From Diadema setosum (Eukaryota; Echinodermata; Echinoidea; Diadematoida; Diadematidae), in the NCBI GenBank assembly GCA_033980235.1, contig CM067075.1:31485385-31549384 (forward strand): a stretch of DNA of 64,000 nt, read 5' to 3'. Under the pieces are notes generated by a model. The model was given only the letters and a program-made list of their open reading frames with translations, searched no databases and was not told where the DNA came from. Shown one piece after another: positions 22,711-34,496 of this stretch (position 1 is the first letter of the stretch; the number at the start of each line of letters is the position of its first letter). The translations under genes were made by a program, and so were the position numbers.

Positions 22711-25700
22711 GTTGATTTTTGCTCTAATACACCTTTATTAAAGACATCTGCGCAAATATACTTGGGACTTGTCTTATGAATACACATGTACAACGTAACA
22801 AAGTACATTGGATATTGTAAATCCAGAGACTTCAACCCTATAAAGCACCTTCTGATCTGGAGATTCTCCCGCCTGAAACCCCTAGCAAATGGGAGACTCC
22901 AACTTCATGCGCACGAAGCGCACATCACAAGCACGAAGTTCCTTGCGGTCTCGGGTTCTAGATGCTCTCTCCTGCTATCCAAGGCTTATTTTTCAATGCA
23001 CAATGAAATTAAGTAAGAAATTATTTCACGTGGGAGAAATTAAATCTCAAGCGGGAGAATGGGAAATTGTGCAAAAATGGGCTTTCGGCAGGAGATCTCC
23101 CATCGAAAGCAGGAGAGTTGGAGTCTCTGTAAATCCTGAAAGAAAGGTTGTCTGGACTTCTCCCATTTTTAAACCCTTACTGTGCTTTGTGCACTGAATG
23201 ATGCCGATGTTTGACTGATTTCATGGCTGATTGGCATAGATGTCTGAAAACTCACTGCCAATATGTAGGGATTATCTAATCCTACCTAATCCCTATGGTG
23301 TCACTTAAGCCCTTCCTGTGAGACTAGGGTGCTTTGCCACACCCGAGTGGGCTTGCTACCTTTACAACTACCAGTATTAAAAGTGAAGTTTGGATGGATA
23401 ACCAAATAATTGTGAAAAAGCATGGTGTGGTTGAGATGAATGCTTGGGCTGATATGCATCATTATGTTTGATAATTTGAAATATGTACATTGTATTATTA
23501 CTCAGATTCAGACTGGACTGTAATCTGTACCCCTGTCAACGTAAGTCTTTTTTTTTTCTTTTGGTGCAACAGTTGCTCTTTGAAGAATTTAGAAGTATGA
23601 AAATGTGTGTTGACAATATGTATATAGATAATGGCCATCCGTGCTGTATGTGACTTCCATGGATAGCATTAAAAATGGAAAATGAAAACTAAACTTTAGT
23701 CAATGCTGTTCACTGTCATGTGTCAAATCATTCCTTGTAGTCTACATGTTCTTCTGGTGAGAAGTTTGCGCGGATTTGACTTTCACCGCATTAAATTTAA
23801 TTCTTGCCCGTACTGTCGAAGTGTGTGTTCACATATTGCAAATGGCTTAGTGTTCTTGGATATAGCTTGATAAATTTGTATTACCCTCACTAGAATTGTA
23901 TTGCTCGAGTCCAATACAATTCTGGTTCCAGCAATAAATGCTGTATACCCCTCCAAGGCCAGTCAATACTATCATGTAACATGAATGTACAAATACACCC
24001 ACACCCACACCCACACACACACACACACATACACACACACACTGATGAAGTGCCTTGATATTCAACAAAACAAAGATAAAACAAAAGGGGCTTGGTCAAC
24101 ATCACTCATCCCAACACATTCCAATTTTTTTTTTTTTCAGTGTATGAGCCAAGTACTGATCTGCTCACAAGATTTTCATCAACCTCACTTTGGTTTAAAT
24201 ATCCTAAGACTGAAGTATACATTTAAAATCAATCTGTCCAAATGCAAACCACACACAAACACACATAATGAACACGAATGTTCACCCAACCAACGTCCAC
24301 TGATTAAAGACCTCAAATAGTACGAAGCAGCAACAAGGTCTACGTGTAGAAATGGGTACACAGTACACAATTTATTCGCACCAATCCTGAACATTTTAAA
24401 CATTTCACAACTGGACACTGATATTTCAAGATGATGACCATTATAAAATGAAATCATACACTGCCAACAGTGTTTCTGTCACCTGAAGAAAAGTGAAGTA
24501 TGAACACATTCTAAGAAGGCTAAGCTTTCAAAATTTGACTTGCATTTTATTTTGTGAGTTTACTCAAGAACTCACAGTGAGAGCCCGCTCGACGCGCGCG
24601 TGGTCATATCGCTTCTTCGCACGTTATGCACGAGGGAATAAGTTCCCTCCCCGCAGTCTAAATCAAGTTTTATTCGTCCCTGTTACCGTGCATCATCGCA
24701 CAATCTTATCATATTGTGGATTGTTATTATCTGTAGCTCAGTTACAGCTGTCTTTTGCTTCGAAAGTGGACTTTTATTCGCGAGAATTGCGGGATGGAAA
24801 TTCCGCTTACTGTTCCTGGTGCTGCCATCGCTGTATGAAAAGACTACAACAATTTGTGATCTTGCAAAATGACATAACAAAAATATCTAGAATTCCACAA
24901 AATTTCTTTCTCAATTGACAATGTCATTCACACTTTTTTTTCACTTATGTTTGCTAAGGATATAAGAAAAAAAATAGAGTAAAATATCCCGTTTGCGGCA
25001 GTTTAAGCATTGTTAAGGGTTTTTCCAACTTGTAAACAAATCAGGCAAATTATTTTCAACCGTTTCATATATCATAGACAAGATTATTCATTAACGCAAT
25101 TGTTTTCGTAAAAGAAATTAACCATTAACCAACGCAATTTTCATGATTTACCAGAGCAAAACCCGGCACAATTTTCGCCGATAAGGGCGATATGCGACGT
25201 AGTATTTCTGCTTGCGGCACGATGTACAATCCCTATGCAATACGCGCGTGCTCCGCGATCTTTAGCTGAAACGCCTTCACATGTCTCGCGAACATTGCGT
25301 AAGCGCCAATTCCCATTGCGAAAGCACGTGAAAATAGCGTGCGCACATGCATTGGCCACAAACAAGATCGCAATTCTGGCAGTGTTGTTGATGTCTTTCT
25401 CGTGTTTTTCCCTTTTTTTTTCGATGGTAACATCCACTTTCCGAAAAAATGGCGGCCCACATCAGCTCGCGAAAGTTCTATTTTACGTGAGGATGTGTTT
25501 TCAAAATCCATGAACATCGAGAAAACAACAAAAAATCCAGTTTCTTGGACCATTGTTTCTTAACTTAAATTTCATTTTGGATGCGATATGTTGTCATTTC
25601 GGTGAGAAAATTTCACTTTCGTCAGAGATTGTGCCCATTTTATCGGTTGGTTTTTGTTGATTGCTAGTGTGTTTATAGTATATGTGTAGTGTGCATGTAA

Positions 25701-26310
25701 CAGTGCAGTGCTGTGTTTAGCGGTATATTACCGTGTATGTTGTACCTGCCGCGAACGGCTGCACGGCCGCTTACTGACGCAGTTACTCTATGTATGGCAA
25801 AAATATGCATTAATGAGCATGAATAAGCATAAATGATACATTTTGTGACAGAATTAATTCTACAATTTTCTAGATTACATCTCAGGCAATTATTATCAAA
25901 ACTTTTTTTTAATCTAGAATCTTTAAAATTAAAATCTTTTTAAATTTTCAAAATGTTCGTGGATAGAGGAGACACACAAACAAAATAACTTGTGTAGTTT
26001 AAACATCTATGGTAACTAATAATATCCCGACCCATGCACCAGTAAATTATTCATTCATTGTTTATAAAAAATGGCATACTGAGGCATTGATATCAAAGCA
26101 ACAAACACGTATGCACTCCTCAATAGTTGTAACCAATTAGTTTTTAACATCATACTGTGTGCATGAGCAACCAGTGTAATCCGTGCTCATAGTGATCAAC
26201 AGTTGATAGAGACTTGAATACTAAATTTCTTGTGTTACTTCTTTTTCCTGGTGGTGATGGAAATGCTGTTGCCGAGGGATTCTGTTGCTACAGGTTGATG
26301 CTCACGGGCG
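22711..26310. other. Gene-free region with simple repeats
   Basis: Holds a CA repeat at 23995-24042 and short random frames on both strands. A slightly GC-richer patch around 24570-24660 and 25140-25330 has no recognisable exon. I see no gene. Confidence 0.45.
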
Positions 26311-26319
26311 ACAAGGAGA

Positions 26320-26620
26320 AACTGAAGTTAGCCAACGGGCGTTATACATGCAGTTATGACAGAAACACAATGTTTGACTAGTTACTGTGAAGGAGAGTGG
26401 GTGTGGTTCAACGAAGTTCAAAAAGAGAGAGAGGATTGAGCCCACAACTTATAAGCAAATGGACTGGACCCTATCTCATTCCTTTTAAAATAAAAGATGT
26501 AATCTATCACATCCAACAAAGTGCAAGAGAGATATACTAATCAATAAGGTGGAACCGACTTAAATACCAAATGCAAAGGAAAAAAGACTACTATGGTAAT
26601 GGAAATAACACATACATACC
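26320..26620 (+). pseudogene. Degraded Ty3/gypsy integrase C-terminal piece (GPY/F module)
   Basis: With frameshifts and stops it reads GEWVWFNEVQ, then RGLSPQLISKWTGPYLI and KDVIYHIQ, ending RWNRLKY. That order (W-x-W/F, K-G-LSPKL, GPY, V-Y-IQ, LK) is the integrase C-terminal module of Ty3/gypsy retrotransposons. At least two frame changes and several stops make it non-functional. Confidence 0.6.
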
Positions 26621-26679
26621 CTATAACATTATTCTCTTTGCATTCTTTCCTTTCTTATTTTTCATGAACACAGAGGCAA

Positions 26680-26850
26680 TACAGTGTCTGCGTCCAATAT
26701 CTGTAAGAAGGAAATAATGAATAAGGCAGCCATGCAGGCCCACCTACACAAAAAGCATGAGTATCCCTTCACACAGAAGTGCCATTACTGGTCATATGTG
26801 AACGAAGGCAGGGCAGAGGTTGCGCGACACTACTAGCGGAACCGTCATGC
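26680..26850 (+). pseudogene. Decayed C2H2 zinc-finger fragment
   Basis: One frame gives ICKKEIMNKAAMQAHLHKKHEY, then KCHYWSYVNEGRAEVARHY, a stop, and RNRHAR. Spacing resembles two C2H2 fingers, with one zinc cysteine replaced by Trp and a stop inside the last helix. Probably a relic of a zinc-finger gene or transposon protein. Confidence 0.45.
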
Positions 26851-26997
26851 ACGTGCAGGTAATGAACACAAATACCTGACCTTCTTTTGAAGCTGCATCA
26901 GACAAATTTGTGAAAAAGGAGGAGAGCAAGGAGGAGAGGAAGGAAGAAGGAAAGACTTGACCACAAGAGAGAAAGAAAGGAGCTGACGCCACTAACA

Positions 26998-27413
26998 GGG
27001 CATTCAGACGCAAAAAATGTATACTAGAACGGTATAGCTATACGATGAATTTATACGTCTGAATGCTGACTAACGAAACGACATACAACGAAACGACGTA
27101 TAGCGAAACGACAGTCAGAGCATCGATTCGAACAAGAATTCGAAAACAAATCAGCATTCCGTGTGCGTCTGAACGTATGGCAACCACGGAACGGTATAAC
27201 TGGGCGGGGCTTAATAGGAGCGCGCACGAAAGGCGACCCCACAGCTGTCACTCATGACTATAACAGCATGCGCAGTGGGAAACTGCACATCTATACGACG
27301 TTTCCCAGAATGGTCGAAATTAGTGTCTGAACGGTCTGTCGGCTATACGATGATTCTTTATACATCGTTTCATTATCAAGTTTTGGTATAAAATGGCTTG
27401 CATCTGAACAGGG
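26998..27413. mobile_element. MITE-like insertion with TTCAGAYGCAA ends
   Basis: The left end 'cattcagacgcaa' and the right end 'ttgcatctgaac' are near reverse complements (10 of 11 core bases). The interior has repeated 'cgaaacgac.tat' motifs and palindromic 'tatacga' boxes. It separates two stretches of similar 'gaggagaggaaggaag' / 'agagaggaggagtga' sequence, as if inserted into older DNA. Confidence 0.5.
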
Positions 27414-27530
27414 GGTAGGAGAGGACTGTGTGCCGAAGCCCACTACAAGAGAGGAGGAGTGACACTCCCGAAAATGGACACAAAGCCCCACTACCAGAGA
27501 GGAGAAAGGGACACACTCCAAGAAAAAATT

Positions 27531-28070
27531 AGAAATGTCGCTATGGCGACTGATATGCCTCCTCCATAATGCATGATTCGCCCAATAGATGTATAGTTAA
27601 ATGTTTTCACGATGTGTGATGACAGTTTCACATAACTGGCAAAACATTGCAATGACAGGTTTGTCAGAAATGTCTTGAATGTTCACTTTCCTTGAACTAG
27701 GTTTGCTTTAATTGTCTAAGAGCACAGGTACATGTACATGTATATGGGGAATTGAGGATTTTTACTTGACTTTTAACCAACCCTTATGTAAGTTTATGCA
27801 TTGAATAATTTTCAAGGTATAAAGAAAAAGTGTGATTTTTAAGGAGTTGACCTTGACCTTTGACCCTGACTATTGACCCATGACCCCTAAATTCCCTGGC
27901 TAATCCCTCTGCCAGTCAATGCATGTGTATATGTACCAAGTTCCTTGAAGATACATTGAACCATTTGCAAGAAAAGTGAAATTGTAACATTTTCACCTGA
28001 CCTTTCACCTTTTGACCTTTTACCTCATGACATGAAACTCTCTGCAGAATCATTCACAGTAGTACATGTC
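27531..28070. repeat. TGACCTTTGACC-rich dispersed repeat, partial copy
   Basis: Starts 'agaaatgtcgctatggcgac' like the full copy at 39645-40794 and shares 'cataatgcatgatt', 'tgcattga.taattttcaaggtataaagaaaaag' and the run of TGACC motifs. A perfect DR1 (TGACCTTTGACCC) is at 27854-27866. The right end is missing. Confidence 0.8.
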
Positions 28071-28384
28071 TACACTACCCAGATAGCTTTCTGCTCAGAT
28101 GGTTAGTCTAAGAACGAAAAGCCATATTAATAGTGTAACATCATTCTAAGTATTCTCAATAATTACATTTAATTGTTCTACATGGCAATATGTATTTCAT
28201 TGGAGAACAAATTTATGAAAGGTATGAAAATAAATCCCAACATTGAAAGTAACTCTGATGATCGGTTCAATTGAATGTGAGCCACGTAAATTTGAGTATG
28301 TGAACTGTGCAGGGACTAATCATGCAAGACTAACGGAAAGGCGCCGGATATTTGAATGACCCTGAGTTCGTACGCCCGTGATAC

Positions 28385-29013
28385 ATGACTAACTATTTAG
28401 TCAAGATGGCGAGCAATCAGTCTACAGTGTTACAGGACGAGGTGGATTCAGAGGTTGAGTTTGATGCTGGAGACAACATCTCCTTAAAAGTAAGCGAAGC
28501 AGTACAGATAGCACTGAATCAACTTGGTTCGAATGGTTCCGATGCAGCATCTGATCGTGCAAAGAAAGACTGGGGGAAAGTAATGAACACGGACATGCTT
28601 GGTAGTATTGTGACAGCCATAATCGTAGGCATACAGCCACTTCTACAGGTGTCTATTGAAAAAAGGCGACGGAGCGGGCTTTCAAAGAGTACATGGGCAC
28701 GAGCAAGCTGTCGTCACTCAAAGCAGCTGTGCAAAACCAGAAGTGGGAGCTGAATGCCCTCGAACAGTACAGCCGGAGGGACAACATAAAAGTCGATGGA
28801 GTGCCGGAATCTCAGGGCGAAGATAGCAACCAAATTATCATCTACTTGGGGAAAGAGATCGGTGTAGAGTTATCCCCAGTACATATCAGTGTAAGTGACC
28901 GGGTGCGAGGGGGTGGCAATGGTCCACAGCCAATAGTGGCCAAGTTTGTGAGACGAGATGTGAAAACTGAGTTCATGAGGAACGAGAGACCCTGGGGTCT
29001 TGCGCTCACCTGA
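28385..29013 (+). pseudogene. LINE ORF1-like fragment with one frameshift
   Basis: An ATG in a good context at 28406 opens a frame (MASNQSTVLQDEVDSE...) that runs to about 28660. There an A-run frameshift moves the reading to the frame of 28693-29013. The second part has the hallmark LEQYSRRDNIKVDGVPE, then ISVSDRV and PIVAKFVRRD, typical of the coiled-coil plus RNA-binding ORF1 protein of non-LTR retrotransposons. It stops early (RPWGLALT), with no reverse transcriptase following, so it is a truncated dead copy. Confidence 0.75.
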
Positions 29014-29409
29014 GTACTGCAAGTTCACCTTTCATGCAGTCACTAATCTAAATTACACAAAGGTCTACCAAAATTTGACCAGGCATTCTCAAGTAGAAGA
29101 TGGAACAATTAGGGCCCAAATTTGGACCCCATCCCCCCTCCCCACTTATAGTATCAATTTTAGCTCTATTACTGCTTGCTACCATGGTGAGTACTGAAAC
29201 ATGAAACAGATCTATACCACATACCAGTAGTGAATGAGTGAACACTAGAAACTAGAGTGTTGGCAAGGTTTCCATGCTTCATTACAACTGTTATAACTTG
29301 TCTTTAATTCGCTTATCAACCCCTCTGGAGTTTCTCTCCTTATGATCAAAAGAATACAAGATTCTTTGGTCACTGTCACATGAATACTGCAAATCACAAA
29401 ATGAGTTGT

Positions 29410-29985
29410 AGCACTCGGCATATAAGATTCTGCGAATCAAAATTACCTTCATAATATCTCTGCATAGGTGGAAGATCACAAGACATGTGATATCTTTGGG
29501 AAAGCTCATGTGATACTCAACAACACTGTCTTTAACTGGCTGCAGGTGTATTGCAGGTTTGGCAGACGCCAATCGCCAGGATACCAGGCCAGCTTGGATT
29601 CCCCTCAGAAGCCAGTGCGTTACTGGGCACAGGCATGTGTGGCATCAAAGCTATAGCACTCAGCATATAAGATTCTGCAAATCAAAATTACCTATATAAT
29701 ATCTCTGCGTAAGGTGGAAGATCACAAGACATATATGATAGCTGTGGGAAAGCACCTTTTATACTCAACAGTGAAGTCTTTAAGTGGCTGCAGGTGTACT
29801 GCAGGTTTGGCAGGCACCAATCGCCAGGATACCAGGCCAGCTTGGATTCTGGATCCCCTCAAAAGCAGCAGCACTCAGCATATAAGATTCTGCAAATGAA
29901 AATAACTTATAATATTTCTGCATAGGTGGAAGATCACACGACATATGATAGCTTTGGGAAAGCACATGTCATCCTCAACAGCGCA
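29410..29985. repeat. Tandem repeat, two full units and one partial
   Basis: Units start near 29410, 29656 and 29871, each with 'cactc.gcatataagattctgc', 'tctgcataggtggaagatcaca' and 'tttggcag.c.ccaatcgccaggataccaggccagcttggatt'. Unit lengths are about 246, 215 and 115 bp. The third is cut by the MITE at 29984. Short open frames through the units are shared but not recognisable. Confidence 0.85.
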
Positions 29986-30196
29986 GTTTACTCTCTAAAA
30001 AAAAAATGGGTGAAAATATTCACTCTTAAAAGAGTGAATTCTGAGTGAAATTGAAGTGAATTTTGAGTGAAAATTTTCATTTTCACTCACTTTGGACTGA
30101 CCTCAGGGATCACTCGAAGATTATGGAGTGATCCCTGAGGTCACTCTAAAAAGAGTGAATAAAGATAGTGTTATAAATATAGCTCTGAGTAAACTG
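29984..30196. mobile_element. MITE with CAGTTTACTC ends and internal hairpin
   Basis: Ends 29984-29993 and 30187-30196 are exact 10-bp inverted repeats. Inside, 30098-30115 and 30126-30143 form a perfect 18-bp hairpin (TGACCTCAGGGATCACTC) with a 10-base loop, and 'agagtgaat' boxes recur in both orientations. No protein. Element of about 213 bp. Confidence 0.7.
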
Positions 30197-30249
30197 GGGA
30201 ACAAACAGTCACCAGAGTCATATCAATATCCACCATATCCCAGATTGCT

Positions 30250-31164
30250 GTAGAGGCCAGACACCTTGCAGATCTTGAAGTTGCTGAAGCCATGCAACAG
30301 AACACCCTTTCTTCTGCCCTGTGAAACTGCCTGCATTGTAATGGGACAACCAAGTACCACAAGAAAATATCACAACCTACAAACTTCCCTACCAGATGGA
30401 ACATCAAGGACTCTTGGCCTCAGCCAAATGGACAAGGGCGATGTACAGAGTTCAGTTGATGTTTTCACAGAACGCATAAAGGAGCTAGCTAGTGCTTTGT
30501 CTGCATGCACAGGTGAAAAGGAAGAAAGCGACCTCTTTAAAGAATTGATTTGCAGCATCAAGTACCATGACGGATCAAGGTCCGGGGATGCCACAGTTCA
30601 GTGAGGAGATCGAGGCCCTTTGCAAAGAGCTACCTACCTCCATTTGTCATGAAAAACTGGGACAAGATGACAGAAGAGGTGAAACAATCTTCATTATCAT
30701 TTCTGAATGGAAAAAAAAAATTAAGGCAGACAAATGGGCACTCCTTCAAGAGAAACAAGAAAAGAAATCAGAAAATGAAGACAGAGCGAGAAGCTGGTAA
30801 CTATTGACAATGACATCACCAAACTGGGGGGGGGGGGGGAGTGTGGACTTCTGCTGCAGTTGCAGAAGAAAAGTATGAAGAACTGCAGTCACAGGGGCAA
30901 GGAGTGTTGCGCCTGGCTCTTCACAATCAGCTCCAGTTTATGAGCAAAGTGTTGAAGTGCAAAGCTCCAGGAAAGGAATACTTTCAGTTAAACCACCAAC
31001 AAAGACAGTTCACAAATGCGGGGATGCTAGCACATGTCAAGGAAGTTATCAACACAAACAACATCATAAACACAGATGAGATCCCTGAAGAAGCATCCAG
31101 CACTTCTGGTCTGTCTTACACACCCCAGCAGATGAGTGAGGAGAAAATTTGCACCAAATCCTGA
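30250..31164 (+). pseudogene. Unrecognised broken coding region
   Basis: Several frames with protein-like composition overlap by frameshift: 30266-30604 (SQMDKGDVQSSVDVFTERI and later ACTGEKEESDLFKELI), 30567-30807 (LPPFVMKNWDKMTEEVKQ) and 30841-31164 (AVAEEKYEELQSQGQGVL). Charged, helical content and consistent strand suggest one decayed gene or mobile-element protein. I do not recognise the family. A run of G at 30828-30839 interrupts it. Confidence 0.35.
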
Positions 31165-31655
31165 CATGAGAATCTTGTTTTGATTGATTGGCTGAGATTT
31201 GAATGTGAATGCAATGGGTCATAAGAAATGATTTCCTATATATATATATATAAGTCATTGTTGCTATGTTGCCAGTAGAATCCACTCATATTTTCTGGTA
31301 TAGAGACATTATGGACAAAGTACACAACCTTTGAAATTATATAATGATACCCTGCTTGATATTACGATGCAAAAGAGAAGAGGAATCACAAACGATTCTT
31401 CGAATTTGTGAAGAGAAGGAACCGTTCATTTCTTCTTCTCACTGCCATGGTGTTCATGTTCTTTCCAGTGGGAGAACTGCGATTCCCCCGTCTTGCTAGG
31501 CATAATGGGATGCATTGCACCAATTTCTTGAGGTGATTTCACATTATCAAATAGCGCACTATTTTGGATTGGGTTAATTTCCCAAATCAGAAAATAGCAC
31601 GCTATTTCGAAACATGAGAATTCCCTTTAACTGAAAATTATCGGGTCCTAAGAAC

Positions 31656-31913
31656 TTGACTATGAGTAAAGCAGGATATCCCTTCCTCTTTCCAATAAAC
31701 ATTGGTTTGATCAGACAGACTGATCATGAAACATGGTCATTGAAGGAGAAGGAAAGCTACATCAGACAACGGGCCAGGGAATTTGGAAGAATGGCGGTAG
31801 AATACAGAAAAATGACTGATAACACCAATGCAATGCTGTTCTCACTAGTCTCATATCATGTCCCGAGAAATTTCTTAGTGTCACCGGAGCTACAAATCTG
31901 GTTGCTAGGTTAA
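31656..31913 (+). CDS. Unrecognised 85-residue open frame
   Basis: Begins MTMSKAGYPFLFPIN and contains KEKESYIRQRAREFGRMAVEY, an amphipathic, charged stretch. Composition is protein-like, but there are no flanking splice sites or known domain I can name. It could belong with the broken region at 30250-31164. Low confidence that it is real. Confidence 0.2.
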   Translation: MTMSKAGYPFLFPINIGLIRQTDHETWSLKEKESYIRQRAREFGRMAVEYRKMTDNTNAMLFSLVSYHVPRNFLVSPELQIWLLG

Positions 31914-32463
31914 TTCATAACACTGACCTGCACAGTACCCCAAGTCTTGCCCTAAAGATAGGACACAGCTTGAAGACATGATGTGAAATCGTGCATGGTG
32001 AAGCCCTCGTGACAAACAATGAAACCTTGGAAACAAAGTGTCGGGCATTCTTAGCCCTCTACGGGTTGGAATGGGAGGGCAGAGTGAGCCATCAATCATG
32101 CTCTACTCAGAAAATGACACAACATGTTGTGAAGAAACTATTGTCGCCTTTCCCTACTCTGTTGCAGGAGTACCCTTTTCATAAACAAACATTTTGAGCT
32201 GTATATTTGGTTTCTTCACTCTTTCTGCGTGCTCGCCCAAGCCCTAAACACTACTCTACATTTGCACTTCACTTTTTCGCTTTTAAATTTACTCCCATTT
32301 TGTTTCTCATTGTATTTTCATAAGTTCATTTTTCATTTCGACAAAATGAATGACATACAATGAAGTCACATCTTCTTTAGGTGTAGACAGGACGTCTGCA
32401 AGAATACAGCCGTCAGCGGAGGCTACTCATGACTGCCCCGCTCACTGCTGTTATAGGTAAAGT

Positions 32464-33362
32464 GGGGTAAGTGGGACACTGGGGTAAGTGGGACACTTGA
32501 AGGTATCGTGTGTATGTACTGTAGTGTTAAAGACATGCCGTAACTGGAGGAAATATTTTTAGCATAAGCAAACATACATATACCAACAAAATGGACGCCA
32601 GTTTGGAGAAGATTTGACAACCATTGGAGAAATACTCCTGCAAATTCTTCAACATCTTACGTCTTGCCATAAAACAATTGCTTCATAGCTATGTAGAAAA
32701 TTACATAGAATAATACACACATATTTTTGATGTCCGATTTGGTGAAATAATCAATGTATTCTTACGCGATTGAAGGATTGCATAGCAAATACCCACACAT
32801 TCAAAACGACGTCAGTGAATTGGCCTATTTCGTAATTAAAATATTTTTTTTCGAATTTTATGTATAATTGCCTTCATCACGTGATGATGAAAAGCCTAAA
32901 ACAATCACTTTGTGAGAATGACATCATCCTACTGAGAAAGAAAATAATTGTTAATTTCATGATCGTTTTGCTACTTTTCCTTGGATAGTTTGACTATTAT
33001 TGTATCAATTTATTCACAATTAAGAGATGCAAAAATTGTCCCATTTTGCAATAATTAGGGAATCTGGTTATAATTTAATGGACCTTAATCGGTTAAGAAA
33101 TTACACCATATTGATGGCTCTTTGCCAGTATGTATTACACATTATGCATGAGACTGCTGGTGGCAAATTTGAAAAATACATGACTCTTGTAAATTTGTGC
33201 ATTTTCAGAGTTTACTCTGTTTTGGGTGCTAAATTGACATAAAAATAGTTCAGAAAACAAAAACATTAAAACTAGAAGATAATCTCAAATAAAGTATAAA
33301 GTAAAATTTACATATTTAACACTAAACTGTCCCACTTACCACATGGTTGGGGTAAGTGGGAC
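32464..33362. mobile_element. Left-end boxes of an old pogo-like element
   Basis: The motif GGGGTAAGTGGGAC occurs directly at 32464-32477, 32481-32494 and 33349-33362, and inverted at 33329-33340. This copies the layout at the left end of the intact pogo element at 54871 (terminal pair, then an inner inverted cluster), with AGTGGGAC in place of ATAACGGAC. I read it as the left end of the element whose decayed transposase lies at 34497-35694. Confidence 0.5.
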
Positions 33363-33751
33363 GCACTGAATTCATGTGGGCATTCGCATTGCTTCATTTC
33401 TTCATCAAGTTAAATGTTGTTACAATTTGCAGTAATGGTTATTTTGATAACATTTTATATCAAGATGGTCTTTCAGAAATATTAAGACAAATTTTCCTTA
33501 GATCTAGAGTCTAGACTAGTGTAGACAAGGTCTAGTCATTGAATTGCAGGCAGCCCACTGATTAAATTATTATTATTCTTTAATTCAATGTAAGTGTGCA
33601 AGCCTCTAGCAGGGTCTAGCTTCATCTTGCCAAGAAAGAAGAAAGACTGGACCCCTACTCAGGGGAAATGGAGTGCAGAGTCCATGGAAGCAGCAATTTG
33701 CTATCCAGAAGGACAGCTGGAGTGATCTTCTAGTGTCTGCAGATTGGATGG

Positions 33752-34490
33752 CGGTAGCATGCTTCTTCGTGATCATCGTATCGTCATCCCACGCTCTCTT
33801 CGACAGCGTATCATTGACATAGCACACGAGGGCCATCAAGGCATAACCAAGACAAAGGCTCTGTTGCATGAGAAGGTGTGGTTCCCTTCCATAGACCGTA
33901 TGACTGAACACACAGTTCGTGATTGTTTGTCTTGTCAGATGAATACAGTTGAGCATGCCAAGGAACCACTTAGAATGACTGAGCTTCCGCAACAACCTTG
34001 GACAGAAGTCAGCGTAGACTTCGCTGACCCTCCTAGCGGTGACCACATGTTGGTCGTCATTGATGATTACTCGCGTTTTGTTGAGGTAGAGATTGTTTCC
34101 TCAATGCAGCAAGTCAGGTCATTCCAAAACTTGACCGGATCTTCTCAAGCTTTGGAGTTCCCACTGTGGTCTGTACTGATAACGGCCCACCGTTCAACGG
34201 AGCGGAATTCAGCCAGTTTGCACACTATTTGGGGTTCAGACACAGGAAAGTTACACCGCGTTGGCCTCAAGCAAATGGTGAGGTTGAACGATTCATGAAG
34301 ACACTCAAGAAAGTCTATCGCTGTGCTATCGCGGAACACAAATGTTGGAAGCAAGAAAGCGACCCTTCTCTTCGGACGACCGCTACGCATGCGTCTTTCA
34401 GAAGCACCATCAAAACAGCATCGCACTGACCTCGATGCTTCTGTTCGCGATCGCGATGGAGACAAGAAACAACAGAACAAATTAAACAAA
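33752..34490 (+). pseudogene. Ty3/gypsy integrase relic
   Basis: Reads the integrase zinc-binding HHCC region (HEGHQGITKTK ... CLSCQ), then the first catalytic Asp segment (WTEVSVDFADP ... VVIDDYSR). A frameshift near 34118 leads to the second Asp (CTDNGPPFNGAEF) and the catalytic Glu (GEVERFMKTLKK). Further indels follow, with part of the core after the Glu region deleted. Without long terminal repeats or a linked polymerase here, it is a dead fragment. It ends abruptly at about 34490, where pogo-like transposase sequence begins. Confidence 0.85.
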
Positions 34491-34496
34491 TAAACT

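Noticed and set aside
24493..24918. 141-codon plus-strand frame
   Set aside because: No recognisable motif, irregular composition, no flanking splice sites or conserved pattern; probably chance.
29410..29985. CRISPR-like array
   Set aside because: Units are 215-246 bp without short uniform spacers, and the genome is clearly eukaryotic with spliced genes.
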